Shown piece after piece: positions 35,690 to 44,596 of a DNA stretch of 64,000 bases; positions within the stretch are counted from its first letter, which is position 1, and the number at the start of each line of letters is the position of its first letter. The notes beneath the pieces were generated by a model that was not told the DNA's origin, made no database searches, and saw nothing but the letters and a program-made list of their open reading frames with translations. The stretch comes from Flavobacteriales bacterium (GTDB lineage Bacteria > Bacteroidota > Bacteroidia > Flavobacteriales_D > Parvicellaceae): NCBI GenBank assembly GCA_025210295.1, contig JAOASC010000017.1, forward strand, positions 1 to 64,000. The letters are read 5' to 3'. The position numbers and the translations under genes were made by a program.

Positions 35690-36078
35690 AACTGATATAC
35701 AGTTGCTATAATGGATGTAATATTATTAATACTATCTAAAGATAAAGTAGGCTTTAGCTTATCTAATTCAGATTGTAAAAGAATCATCTGCTTTTCAATC
35801 ACTTCATATTTAGCTTTAAACCCTCCTTTGTTATATAAGTCATGAGCATCTGCCTGCAGAAAAAATATAAATATTTTTTTATGTTTAATTTCCCAATTTC
35901 TAATTATGTTATGATGCTCAAGAATGCTAAATATATTTATTAAATCTTCATTGTTTACCTCTAGTTCTTTTTCTAATGATTCTGCGCTTAGTTGACTTCC
36001 TGAATGCAGCGAACAGTTATCTAACAAAAAACTTAAACAATTATCTAATAAATCTGGAGTAATATTTTTTATATTCAT
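35671..36078 (-). CDS. Winged-helix-like protein at the operon junction
   Basis: A 135-residue protein. The N-terminal half suggests a winged helix (SAESLEKELEVNNEDLINIFSILEHHNIIRNW) and the C-terminal half a coiled coil (VIEKQMILLQSELDKLKPTL). It is the last gene of the leftward block or a separately expressed accessory gene. A regulatory role is possible, not shown. Confidence 0.55.
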   Translation of the reverse strand: MNIKNITPDLLDNCLSFLLDNCSLHSGSQLSAESLEKELEVNNEDLINIFSILEHHNIIRNWEIKHKKIFIFFLQADAHDLYNKGGFKAKYEVIEKQMILLQSELDKLKPTLSLDSINNITSIIATVYQFYDRFK

Positions 36079-36106
36079 AATAGCTAAAATAATTAAATAA
36101 ATTTAA

Positions 36107-36655
36107 TCAACAGTCAATCTGATAAGTTATATCATTAGGATTTATAGTCTTTTCTCCCTTTTCTAATTCATAACCAGGATTAGCAACTTCGATTTGTTGA
36201 CATGCTCGCATATCACTTATGCTACAATCTCCAATCATACCATTATAAGTAACACGATACAACATAATACCAGTTCCAGTATCAATAGGAGCAAAAGACA
36301 TTCGTCTTAATGTTCCAAAATGAACACCACTTCTAGTATGTAAACTCTGATGTATCTTTTGTAGGATGTTTCCAAATTCTAAAGCACTTTGCTGATTAAA
36401 AGCACCTTGATAAGTATCGGCTAAAGTTTCAAAAGCAAGGTACACATCAATAAATGTATCAATGTTTTGATCTCCTTTTGAAATATCTTCCATTTCTCCA
36501 GCCCTAAAAGATAAGAATACTGCAGGAAAAGGAAAGGCATATTCATCCTCTAAGAAGTTAATTTGATTATGCCACATATCAATCCAAGCAATATCTGCAA
36601 TCTCATTAGTTAATATTGTTGCTATTTCTTTATAAGCTTCAGTAATGACTTTCAT
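36107..36655 (-). CDS. Tail terminator-like phage protein
   Basis: A 182-residue protein in the position of Mu gp37-like tail-completion proteins. Features are VFLSFRAGEMEDISKGDQNI, a strand-rich core IDVYLAFETLAD and LYRVTYNG near the C-terminus, the layout of tail-terminator folds. It follows the gpG-like gene by 2 bp. The assignment is by position and fold pattern. Confidence 0.55.
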   Translation of the reverse strand: MKVITEAYKEIATILTNEIADIAWIDMWHNQINFLEDEYAFPFPAVFLSFRAGEMEDISKGDQNIDTFIDVYLAFETLADTYQGAFNQQSALEFGNILQKIHQSLHTRSGVHFGTLRRMSFAPIDTGTGIMLYRVTYNGMIGDCSISDMRACQQIEVANPGYELEKGEKTINPNDITYQIDC

Positions 36656-36657
36656 AA

Positions 36658-37224
36658 TTATTTAAATTTAGGGTTAAATAGTTCGTTTTCTACGGTTTTA
36701 AATCCTTTTAGGATATGTCCTTCAATCTGTTTGTTTAACATAGCACTCTTGCCAATAAATTGACGTTTAGGCATTTTAAATGAAATGGATGTTTTTTTAG
36801 TTAAAGCCATAGCCTTCCACATTTGGTCAGAAGTTTTACTAAACATAAACCAAAAGAACTTTCTACTTTTATCAGTTATTGCAAAAGAAACCATCCCTCC
36901 TTCATTATGTATTTTAGCATAAGGAACAACATCGCCATCCACAGAAACTTCAACATATCCTTTACTAGCAGCAAAAGAGATACTTCTTTTTAAAGTTCCT
37001 GAGTTAATTAAAATCCCCTCACTCTTTTTTCCAAACTTATTGGCCTTACCTGAATTAGTTCCTTTCCATGGAATTAATGTGTTATTAGTAAAACCTTGAT
37101 TCTCGAAACTTTCTTTAAAAAACTGTTCAGCTATTGCTCCTATTTGCTTGGGTAGTTTATTAGTTAGCTTAGTAATAGCTTTGCTAGCTTCATTAAAATC
37201 AGGTGCTTGAAATTGGTTTGCCAT
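36658..37224 (-). CDS. Phage virion morphogenesis protein (gpG/gpS type)
   Basis: A 188-residue basic protein with the family landmark YAKIHNEGGMVSF and an N-terminal helix (DFNEASKAITKLTNKLPKQIG). This family helps head-tail completion in Mu and P2-like phages. It lies downstream of the portal-MuF fusion, separated by a 164-bp gap that holds a structured element. Confidence 0.75.
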   Translation of the reverse strand: MANQFQAPDFNEASKAITKLTNKLPKQIGAIAEQFFKESFENQGFTNNTLIPWKGTNSGKANKFGKKSEGILINSGTLKRSISFAASKGYVEVSVDGDVVPYAKIHNEGGMVSFAITDKSRKFFWFMFSKTSDQMWKAMALTKKTSISFKMPKRQFIGKSAMLNKQIEGHILKGFKTVENELFNPKFK

Positions 37225-37264
37225 TTTTTTTGTATATTTGTTTTAATGCTTTACGCCTGTAGCT

Positions 37265-37379
37265 AGCAGGAATACCTAGTAAAGGGAATGAACCAAGACA
37301 ACAGGCTTTCAGCAAGAGGTTCGTCCGACCTGCCAAGATTCTACACTTCATGTGTAGTGTTCAAAATGGTATTCCTGCT
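37265..37379 (-). ncRNA. Candidate structured RNA between portal-MuF and gpG genes
   Basis: In the 164-bp gap, AGCAGGAATACC (37265-37276) pairs perfectly with GGTATTCCTGCT (37368-37379). Inside this 12-bp stem are a perfect 6-bp hairpin CTACAC/GTGTAG (37341-37357), a 4-bp stem with a 7-base loop (AGGT/ACCT, 37317-37331) and an alternative CAGG/CCTG pairing. Flanks can extend the outer stem (GCTTAC with GTAAAGC, one bulge). The gap is long and less AT-rich than its neighbours. It would be transcribed leftward with the late operon. It matches no RNA class I know. Confidence 0.5.
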
Positions 37380-37388
37380 GGTAAGCGT

Positions 37389-39953
37389 CTATTTATAGTT
37401 AGACTTTCTTACTAATATTCCTTCTCTTTTTGTATCAATAGCTTTATCTAACGGATGCCATGTTCTAAGGTCTAATAGGTTTTTATCTTTATCCAGCCTA
37501 ACAAAAGCATTCATTACCTTATTCTTATAAAATTTCACATATCTATAACCAAACTTTCCATTACCTTGATTAACAAGGTAAACTTCATCAGGAGCATTTA
37601 ATAACTCATCAATTACAGATACATAGTCTGCTCGATCATCTTTTAAATGTTGTTTAAATTGTTTTTTATTGATGGTAATCGGTTTGTCAGAAAAATCAGT
37701 TAATCGAATATTATTACTGTCGTTTAAGTCGTTATCTCCAACACGTTTATCAAACCACTCTAAAGCTTCTATTCTTGAAGTGCTCTTTGTTTTCAATTCT
37801 TTAAATTGATTTTTATTAATGTTAGCATGTTGTTTTAGTCCATTATTTTTAAGGTTAAAAGTCTGTTCAAAGTTTCCTTTTACATAAAGTTTGTTTTCAT
37901 CAAAAACAGTTTTTAAATCCCCACGATTCACATTAAAACGCCCCTGCTTCATTCTATCCCATTCACTAACTCCGTTATTATCAATTCCGCTACTTTGTAA
38001 CAATTCCTTTGCATCACTTCCTGATAGCAACTTCTGTCCTTTAGGTACTTCAAATGTTTCTACCATTTCACAACGACAACCCCAACCATTTGGAGGGTAA
38101 ATAGCTTGTACTGCACTATCTTTTTTACTAAAAACTTTATTATGCAATACTTCGTGAGATTGTCGAACTCTATTGTCTGCAGCTGTTTTATAAATATAAT
38201 ATGGATTCTCTTCTATATTATCTTGTTGACGATAATACCTTGAAGCATTTTGAGCAACAGCTCTTGCGAATTCATACTCTGTTTTTAAGTGAGTAGCGTT
38301 AAATTGTTTTAATAAAGGCTGTGCTTTAGTTCTAAACTCATTAAAAGAATTAGAATCATTTAAAACAGCGTTTAATTCATTAACCATTGCTAAGTTTTTA
38401 GCAGCAGAAAAACGACTAATATTAGCTTCCATAAAAGCTTTTGCTGTGTGATCAGGTTTATTATAGTCTAATGATTTTATAGCTTTAAAACCTTCGTTTA
38501 AACTTTTTATATATTCCTCTTTTAAGTAATCGAAATAAGATTGACTAGACAGCTTTACAACTCCACTATGTACATCTTTTAATAATTTTTCTTGGATTTT
38601 CTTTAGAGTTGGACTTTCCATTAAAGGTTCGCTTGTATCACCGCAACAACTATCTTCTTGCATTACAGGAATAGAGAAATTGAAAGCTACTGTTTTATCT
38701 TTTTTTTTTGAGGATGTTTTTTCGTCCTCTGATAATTCTTGTGTGTTGTTACTTGAACTTTTTATTCCTATTATTGGGATACCTGTTTTTTCGGTGATGT
38801 ATTCAGTGTCAATTTCATAGCTTCCACTTAACTTGGTTACTGTGTCTATTAGGTCAATTAAAGATAGTTCCTCTGTTGTATCCCAATCAAAGCTATACCC
38901 CTCGAAATTTCCTACACCTAAATTGTTTAATCGTGGCAACAAAGAATCGTTGATGATATTTTTAATAAAAATCTTATCTGAAAGGTGTCTATCTTCAGCA
39001 ACTTGTTTGTGGACCTCTGCTTGTGAACGACTACTACCTGAATCTGTTGTCATTGTTTGCCCCAATATTAGCTTACTCATTTCTTTATTTGTACGCTCAA
39101 TTAAAGCATCAAATATTTGATGTGCTGATGTTCCTGGAGTATCCATCACATTGATTTCTTCTCCTTTTTTAAAAACACCCCAACCAGCACTTCCCATCGC
39201 GCTCATTATTTCCCCCAATTTCGTAGCTCTAGTATCGTTGGTTATGTCTGTAGTTACCCAACGAAAAGGCACCCCAAACTTTTCTGTGTATTCACTCCAA
39301 GAGCCTAACGCATATTTTTTGGCTAATGCTATGGGTGCTGCTTTATACAACAATCCTAAGTTATAAAAGTTGCCAATCTCTACAATTGTATTCAATAATG
39401 GCACTTTATCAAATGAGATTCCTTTATCATCATCAGGCTTTAAATAGATTACTTTCTTTTTAAAGTTACAATTCTCTCTAGGAATTAATACTGCTTTTTC
39501 AATTCCATTTTCCCCTTGTACTAGCTCTATTAATGTAGAACCCCAAAAGCGAGAACTAAGAGTATGTTTAATAAACTGTTCAAACCAAGAACGTTCTAAT
39601 AGTTTAGTGAGGTCTGTATTTTCTTCTCCATCACTATTAATGACTTTAAAAGGCGAACCTAATACACGCAAAATACGTGATTCGATGATGCTTGACAAGT
39701 GGTTGTCTATTAATATATTTTCATAGACTTGATAAAGCTGTATCCTATCAGGGTCCTCATTATTTAATGCTGATAATATTGCAGCCCTCCAATGTTGAAT
39801 ATCTACAGCGACTAAACTTTTTTCATGTGGCTGTACTCTTCCTTCAATTGAATTGGATTTTCTAACCGCAGCTTCAACAATAATATCCCTATCAGATAAT
39901 AATTTTAATACGTTACCTTTAATGCTGTTTTTTATATTTTGAAATGTACTCAT
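37389..39953 (-). CDS. Portal (DUF935/gp29) - MuF head protein - C-terminal nuclease toxin fusion
   Basis: An 854-residue protein combining three parts. Residues 1-400 match the Mu gp29/DUF935 portal (RSWFEQFIKHTLSSRFWGST, SRSQAEVHKQVAEDRHLSD). Residues about 450-640 match the MuF/SPP1-gp7 minor head domain, including ADNRVRQSHEVLHNKVF and the signature PPNGWGCRC (620-628). Residues about 745-854 resemble PBECR-type RelE/colicin-like RNase domains often attached to MuF (His769, DDRADYVSVIDELLNAPDEV, YRYVKFYKNKV). In Mu, portal and F are separate genes. The fusion would place a nuclease in the virion. No immunity gene directly follows. Confidence 0.85.
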   Translation of the reverse strand: MSTFQNIKNSIKGNVLKLLSDRDIIVEAAVRKSNSIEGRVQPHEKSLVAVDIQHWRAAILSALNNEDPDRIQLYQVYENILIDNHLSSIIESRILRVLGSPFKVINSDGEENTDLTKLLERSWFEQFIKHTLSSRFWGSTLIELVQGENGIEKAVLIPRENCNFKKKVIYLKPDDDKGISFDKVPLLNTIVEIGNFYNLGLLYKAAPIALAKKYALGSWSEYTEKFGVPFRWVTTDITNDTRATKLGEIMSAMGSAGWGVFKKGEEINVMDTPGTSAHQIFDALIERTNKEMSKLILGQTMTTDSGSSRSQAEVHKQVAEDRHLSDKIFIKNIINDSLLPRLNNLGVGNFEGYSFDWDTTEELSLIDLIDTVTKLSGSYEIDTEYITEKTGIPIIGIKSSSNNTQELSEDEKTSSKKKDKTVAFNFSIPVMQEDSCCGDTSEPLMESPTLKKIQEKLLKDVHSGVVKLSSQSYFDYLKEEYIKSLNEGFKAIKSLDYNKPDHTAKAFMEANISRFSAAKNLAMVNELNAVLNDSNSFNEFRTKAQPLLKQFNATHLKTEYEFARAVAQNASRYYRQQDNIEENPYYIYKTAADNRVRQSHEVLHNKVFSKKDSAVQAIYPPNGWGCRCEMVETFEVPKGQKLLSGSDAKELLQSSGIDNNGVSEWDRMKQGRFNVNRGDLKTVFDENKLYVKGNFEQTFNLKNNGLKQHANINKNQFKELKTKSTSRIEALEWFDKRVGDNDLNDSNNIRLTDFSDKPITINKKQFKQHLKDDRADYVSVIDELLNAPDEVYLVNQGNGKFGYRYVKFYKNKVMNAFVRLDKDKNLLDLRTWHPLDKAIDTKREGILVRKSNYK

Positions 39954-39978
39954 TGCTTAATTACTGTTTAAATGGTAT

Positions 39979-40431
39979 TTAAAAATAATGTTCTCTTTTG
40001 GGGTTGCTTCCCCATTTAATATCATCAGAACCAATTTGCTGTCCATTATTGTTGACAGCTTTTGGGAGTTCAGCGCATAACTCACCTTGTTGAACCTGTT
40101 TTAACCATTCCATTGCTTCTTTATACCGCGTACGTCTTAAATCAGGAATTTTTCTCGGATTAATTCGGCTATGTAAATCATACAACATAATATCAATTGT
40201 ATAAATCAATATCAACTCGTTTCTATCTGCTCCTGATGCTGCAAATACAGCGTTTACATCATATCTAGTTTTTAAATAAGTACGTATTTTCTGTATTGCT
40301 GCTAACTCAGCTTTATTTAAAAGAGTGCTATCTGTTCCAATAATATGTTGTAACATATCTGCACGGATTAACACCTCTATATCTCCATTTGTAACAAAAA
40401 TCATATTGTTTGTTTTATAGTTAATTACCAC
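39979..40431 (-). CDS. DUF1320 (Mu gp36-like) head-tail connector protein
   Basis: A 150-residue protein resembling Mu gp36/DUF1320: DIEVLIRADMLQHIIG, then AELAAIQKIRTYLKTRYDVNAVF and LYDLHSRINPRKIPDLRRTRY. It probably forms part of the head-tail connector. Its first ATG overlaps the terminase stop by 7 bp; a start at the ATG near 40404 would also fit the family. Confidence 0.8.
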   Translation of the reverse strand: MVINYKTNNMIFVTNGDIEVLIRADMLQHIIGTDSTLLNKAELAAIQKIRTYLKTRYDVNAVFAASGADRNELILIYTIDIMLYDLHSRINPRKIPDLRRTRYKEAMEWLKQVQQGELCAELPKAVNNNGQQIGSDDIKWGSNPKREHYF

Positions 40432-41939
40432 ACTTTTGATGGGCGTTGCCTCATTCCTAAAATGGGCTGAAAAGTTGAAGTTTGAATATAGGCACTTAAA
40501 TACTCAATAGCCTGTTGGTCTGCATCAGGCGCATCATCATGTCCTTTGTAACCTGGTTCAATTCCATATAACTGAGCTAAACCGATTTGTGTATCATTGT
40601 GACCTTTCTTTTTTTCATTGTAGTATATCCTACCATTTTGATAATAAGGATGTAAGGTCAATATACGTTCGTATTTGTTTGCTTTTGGACGGTCAGCCTT
40701 TACAATGTTTAAATGTATTTGGTGGTCCTTTTCTACTTCGCTGATTGTTCGCTCCACTTCATCATTCCAAAATTGCGCCTCAAACCTCCAATTGATAATC
40801 ACAGATTTAGGTAAGTTCTTTGAAAAATCAGCCATCCACTCCAAAGCACTTCGCATCTTTGTTTTTTTAACAAAAGAATCAATGTAAAAGAAATCTTTGT
40901 CCTTGATGCCCCATACACGGATTGCGTTATAATCGGCTGTTTGGGTTCCTGCATAAGCTACATCCCAAAAACCAACTATACAATCAAAGTGGTCTACCCT
41001 TGGTAATTTAGCCCATTGGATATATTCTGTTTTAAATATCTTACCTTCAATATGCGGTTCATTGTTAAACTCAGCTAATGCTGCAAGTGTTCCAACTTCC
41101 GTTTCTAATTCTTTGTAATAAGTATCACTATATTTTTGGTACCATATTGGTTTGTGTGTAACAGGATCATAAGCTTTAATATGGTGAATGGTCCAATTGG
41201 GTCTTTTCTCTTGCAACACAGTTTGAATCATACGTGGAGCAAATCGATTGTTTGCTTGAATAAAACGTCTTAAATCACCGTCCATTGTTGGGATTAAATC
41301 TCTGAGAATCCACTCAGCCATTTCATCTTGACGTTTGGGGTTTTTAATCAATTGTTTGCCCTCTAAGTCATCACAAATACAAAGGTCAGGACGTTGGGAT
41401 TTAACCCTTAATCCCCTTACACTTTGTCCCATACCAAGTGCTTTTCCGATAAAACCGCTTTTTGTCCTAAAGTTTCCATTTTCCCATGAACCTAATGTTT
41501 TTTGTTCTCCAAAATCTTGACGAATCCTAGGGTTAGCTTCAAACTCTGCTTGAATATCTGATAATAACATTTTAGCTTTATCATAGTTGTTACCAATAAT
41601 TACCATGTAGTGGCAATCATCATTCAACCACAACCAAAAGGGTATCAATATATCAGACCATACCGATTTTGCTAAACCACGCCCCCATTCAGCAAAACCT
41701 TTAAAGGCTTTTTGCTTTTTGACCATTTCAGCAAATTCAATATGAAAATCAGCACACTCGCTGGTTGCATAATGCGGAAAGTAGTATTCTACCATGTATT
41801 TAACATCTCTCTTTGCTCTTTCTATTCGTTGTGTCCTAGCCGATAATGAATTATCAGCATTCACATCTCCAGTTTCACGAATAAACTCAAGGTTAGCCAA
41901 ATACCTTTTTAGCGCTTTATTTCTATTTACGTTTGCCAT
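40425..41939 (-). CDS. Terminase large subunit (Mu gp28-like)
   Basis: A 504-residue packaging motor and nuclease. The ATPase has a Walker A variant WGRGLAKS (85-92) and Walker B DLCICDDLE (185-193). The C-terminal RNase H-like nuclease has Asp326 in FWDVAYAGT and acidic residues in HDDAPDADQQAIEYL. Mu-type terminases package DNA by a headful mechanism from a site near the left end. It overlaps the small subunit gene by 1 bp. Confidence 0.92.
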   Translation of the reverse strand: MANVNRNKALKRYLANLEFIRETGDVNADNSLSARTQRIERAKRDVKYMVEYYFPHYATSECADFHIEFAEMVKKQKAFKGFAEWGRGLAKSVWSDILIPFWLWLNDDCHYMVIIGNNYDKAKMLLSDIQAEFEANPRIRQDFGEQKTLGSWENGNFRTKSGFIGKALGMGQSVRGLRVKSQRPDLCICDDLEGKQLIKNPKRQDEMAEWILRDLIPTMDGDLRRFIQANNRFAPRMIQTVLQEKRPNWTIHHIKAYDPVTHKPIWYQKYSDTYYKELETEVGTLAALAEFNNEPHIEGKIFKTEYIQWAKLPRVDHFDCIVGFWDVAYAGTQTADYNAIRVWGIKDKDFFYIDSFVKKTKMRSALEWMADFSKNLPKSVIINWRFEAQFWNDEVERTISEVEKDHQIHLNIVKADRPKANKYERILTLHPYYQNGRIYYNEKKKGHNDTQIGLAQLYGIEPGYKGHDDAPDADQQAIEYLSAYIQTSTFQPILGMRQRPSKVW

Positions 41940-42400
41940 TATCCGTATTTTTCAGCCATTTGTTGTAACCAGTTAATATGGAAGTCAAGAATTTTAAAAT
42001 AAGTCACTCTATCATGTTGCAATAGTGCATTCATAAAGGATTCAATAACGTGTACAACTGCTGTAAGTGAGGGTTTGTCGCTTTTTCTTGATGCTTCTAA
42101 TGATTTACTAACCTTAGAAATTTCATCACTTAACGCTACCTTTTCTTTAGACGATGAATCAGCAGTCCTTTCTAGTTCTAAACGCTTTTTAACTAATTCC
42201 TGTAATAGTTCTTCATAAAAGGACTGAAGTTTCTCAGGAGCAACTTGCTTGGCTAATCTTAAATTTTTCCAATTGCCTGATATTATCCAACGGTCCACCG
42301 TTTTTTTTGAAACATTTAATTTGCTGGCAATCACATCCGAATCAAGGTTATTATCAATGTAATAAACCCTTGCAAGTGCCTTCTCCTTATCTTTTGCCAT
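41939..42400 (-). CDS. Terminase small subunit-like DNA-binding protein
   Basis: A 153-residue protein with an N-terminal HTH (DVIASKLNVSKKTVDRWIISGNWKNLRL) and a helical oligomerisation region, as in DUF1804/small terminases of Mu-like phages. It is the first gene of the leftward late operon, starting 25 bp after the promoter-like motif at 42426. Confidence 0.8.
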   Translation of the reverse strand: MAKDKEKALARVYYIDNNLDSDVIASKLNVSKKTVDRWIISGNWKNLRLAKQVAPEKLQSFYEELLQELVKKRLELERTADSSSKEKVALSDEISKVSKSLEASRKSDKPSLTAVVHVIESFMNALLQHDRVTYFKILDFHINWLQQMAEKYG

Positions 42401-42425
42401 ACCTTATATATAACTGATTACTATA

Positions 42426-42435
42426 CAAAGGTCTA
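42426..42435 (-). promoter_or_regulatory. Candidate leftward late promoter
   Basis: On the minus strand this reads TAGACCTTTG. Its mirror partner across the divergent gap reads TAGAACTTTG (42549-42558). The shared TAGAmCTTTG suggests a common late-promoter element, close to but not identical with the host TAnnTTTG motif. Confidence 0.45.
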
Positions 42436-42548
42436 GTCATATAGAGGTAAAACAAAATTGAACTTACAGGCTGGTGTCTTTATCGAATTATTATACTACT
42501 ACACAGCTACTTAGGTGTAAAACCGATTTTTTTTAGCAAAGAATCAGA

Positions 42549-42558
42549 TAGAACTTTG
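42549..42558 (+). promoter_or_regulatory. Candidate rightward late promoter
   Basis: TAGAACTTTG ends only 6 bp before the ATG of the protease gene at 42565. If it acts like a -7 box, transcription would start at or next to the ATG, giving a leaderless or nearly leaderless late mRNA. Confidence 0.45.
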
Positions 42559-42564
42559 TAAAAA

Positions 42565-43656
42565 ATGAAAAGCAAGTTTTACATATCAGTAACAGCAACT
42601 TCTAAAACAGAAGCGCAAGTTAAAATAAAGGGTTCAATTAGCAATTGGCGAAACTCTTCAGAAGACTTTGAACAAAAGGTGGATGAGTTAGTTGCTAAAG
42701 GAGTTAATAACGTTACCCTTTATATTAATAGTGGCGGCGGAAGTGTTTTTGAAGCCAATGAGATCGCTAATATTATTTCAAAGTTTCCTGGTACCATAAC
42801 TGCTGAATTAGGAGCAATATGTGCTTCAGCTGCTACCATCATTGCAATTAAAGCTAGCAAAATAACAATGGCTTCTAATGGTCAGTTTATGATTCATCGA
42901 CCAATGGTTGGTGTTCAAGGTAATGAGGATGAATTGTCCTCTGCTTTAAAGCTTTTACAAACATTACAGGATAATTTCTTGGACCAATACGCAGCTAAAA
43001 CAGGCATGAGCAAAGAAACAATTGCTGATTTATGGAAAACAGATTATTGGATGGATGCCAAAGAGGCTAAATCAAAAGGCTTTGTCGATGCAATAATTGG
43101 AGAAAGTGAAAACCCTGATGTCGAAGATATACAAGCCTTACTTTCTGAAAAAGTATATCAAAACATTCCTGAAGCATTGGTTGCATTTGCTATTAATCCC
43201 CAATCAAACACAAATCAAATAAAAAATACAAATATGAAGGTAATTGCATTATCATTAGGCTTAACACCTAATGCCAACGAACAGGAAGTTCAGGCAGCAA
43301 TAACATCACTTAAAGCAAAAGCAGATAAAGCAGATGTTTATAAAACTGAATTAGACAACTTAAAAGAGACAGTTCAAAACGAGAAAGTTGATACATTAAT
43401 TGAGTCGGCTGTTAAAGCAAAAAAGATTAATGCTAATCAAAAAGAACTGTATAAAAAAGCTGCTAAAAATGATTTTGATACGACAAAAGCAATGCTTGAA
43501 AATATGCAAGCAACTGTTGTGGTAAGCGATCACATTGAAGCGATCACAGATTCAAGCAAAACTTTAGATGATTATACACCTTCTGAATTAGAGGCAATGG
43601 CAGAAAACAGCCCTGAAGCTTACGATGCCTTAGTTAAAAAATATACTAACTCATAA
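42565..43656 (+). CDS. ClpP-like prohead protease fused to scaffold domain
   Basis: A 363-residue protein. Residues 1-200 are a ClpP/S14-type protease with YINSGGGSVFEANEI, catalytic Ser88 in ICASAATII and His111 in FMIHRPM. The rest is a charged, coiled scaffold region. As with Mu I and Z, an internal ATG at 43234 (MKVIALSLGLTP, residue 224) sits in an AT-rich start context and could give a separate 140-residue scaffold. It is the first gene of the rightward late operon. Confidence 0.88.
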   Translation: MKSKFYISVTATSKTEAQVKIKGSISNWRNSSEDFEQKVDELVAKGVNNVTLYINSGGGSVFEANEIANIISKFPGTITAELGAICASAATIIAIKASKITMASNGQFMIHRPMVGVQGNEDELSSALKLLQTLQDNFLDQYAAKTGMSKETIADLWKTDYWMDAKEAKSKGFVDAIIGESENPDVEDIQALLSEKVYQNIPEALVAFAINPQSNTNQIKNTNMKVIALSLGLTPNANEQEVQAAITSLKAKADKADVYKTELDNLKETVQNEKVDTLIESAVKAKKINANQKELYKKAAKNDFDTTKAMLENMQATVVVSDHIEAITDSSKTLDDYTPSELEAMAENSPEAYDALVKKYTNS

Positions 43657-43666
43657 TTAAAAGAAC

Positions 43667-44578
43667 ATGGCAACATTTACAACAGGCAATCACTTAAATA
43701 GATTCGTAAAACCTCAATTAATTTACGATTTACAAAACCATGAAGATACCTTTACTGGTTTCTTAGGCAAAGTAAATAAAAGTGCTGCTACAGCTGAAGG
43801 AGTATCTATTAACAAATTGATTAATGATATTCAAGTTAAAACAGGTTTAACTACATCAGGGGTTTTAACTCCTAGAAAATTGAATGGTCAAAAAGGAGTT
43901 ATTCCTTGGATGCCGTTTACAACTGAAACGCTTTATTTTGATAAAGAAGAATTGCGAGCTTTAGCTTTTGATAAAAAATCAGAAGGAAGAAAGTTATTGA
44001 AAGAAGCTGTTTTAAATGCCTTATTACAGCATACTTTGCACGCTATTGCACCAACTTCTCATGTAGCTAATAAAAAGCCAGTTATTGCAACATCAGGTGC
44101 TGATGATGGTACTGGACGTAAAATGTTAGTTCCTGCTGATATTTTAAAACTACTTAGACAAACAGACATTAAAAATCCTGTTTGTGTCTTAAACAAAAAT
44201 CATTTAATTGATTTACAAGCGCATGAAGAGAGCAAAAGTAGATTCCGTGAATTAATCATGGATGAAAGAAACCTAAAGCCAGTACCTTATGCTGGAGTTA
44301 AGTTTGCTGCTTCGGATATCGATATTCTTTATGATAACTCAGGTGCTAAAAAAGCTTTAGGTGCAACTCCTATAGCTACAGACAGTACTGCTAGTGTGTT
44401 TATTGATAAATCAAACACGATTTATTACTTGAATGATTTATTCTTTACCATGACTTCCATGGAGAATGACACACGTAATGAGATTCCAAGAACAGAAATC
44501 CGTATTTACGGTGAGTTCATTGGAGCAGTAATCGAAGACGATAGAAAGCAAGCTGCTTTAATCGATGGAAAAGTTTAA
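43667..44578 (+). CDS. Major capsid protein (HK97-fold, by position)
   Basis: A 303-residue protein placed directly after protease-scaffold, where Mu encodes its major head protein T. It begins MATFTTGNHLNRFVKPQLIYDL and has no enzyme motifs. Its size suits an HK97-fold capsid subunit. The sequence itself is not a match I can name with certainty. Confidence 0.75.
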   Translation: MATFTTGNHLNRFVKPQLIYDLQNHEDTFTGFLGKVNKSAATAEGVSINKLINDIQVKTGLTTSGVLTPRKLNGQKGVIPWMPFTTETLYFDKEELRALAFDKKSEGRKLLKEAVLNALLQHTLHAIAPTSHVANKKPVIATSGADDGTGRKMLVPADILKLLRQTDIKNPVCVLNKNHLIDLQAHEESKSRFRELIMDERNLKPVPYAGVKFAASDIDILYDNSGAKKALGATPIATDSTASVFIDKSNTIYYLNDLFFTMTSMENDTRNEIPRTEIRIYGEFIGAVIEDDRKQAALIDGKV

Positions 44579-44596
44579 TTAAAAAGAAAACGTAAA

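Noticed and set aside
37225..37388. Structured gap as a hammerhead ribozyme, group II intron domain V or tRNA
   Set aside because: The conserved core bases of these classes are not present; the 7-base loop lacks the U33 of an anticodon loop.
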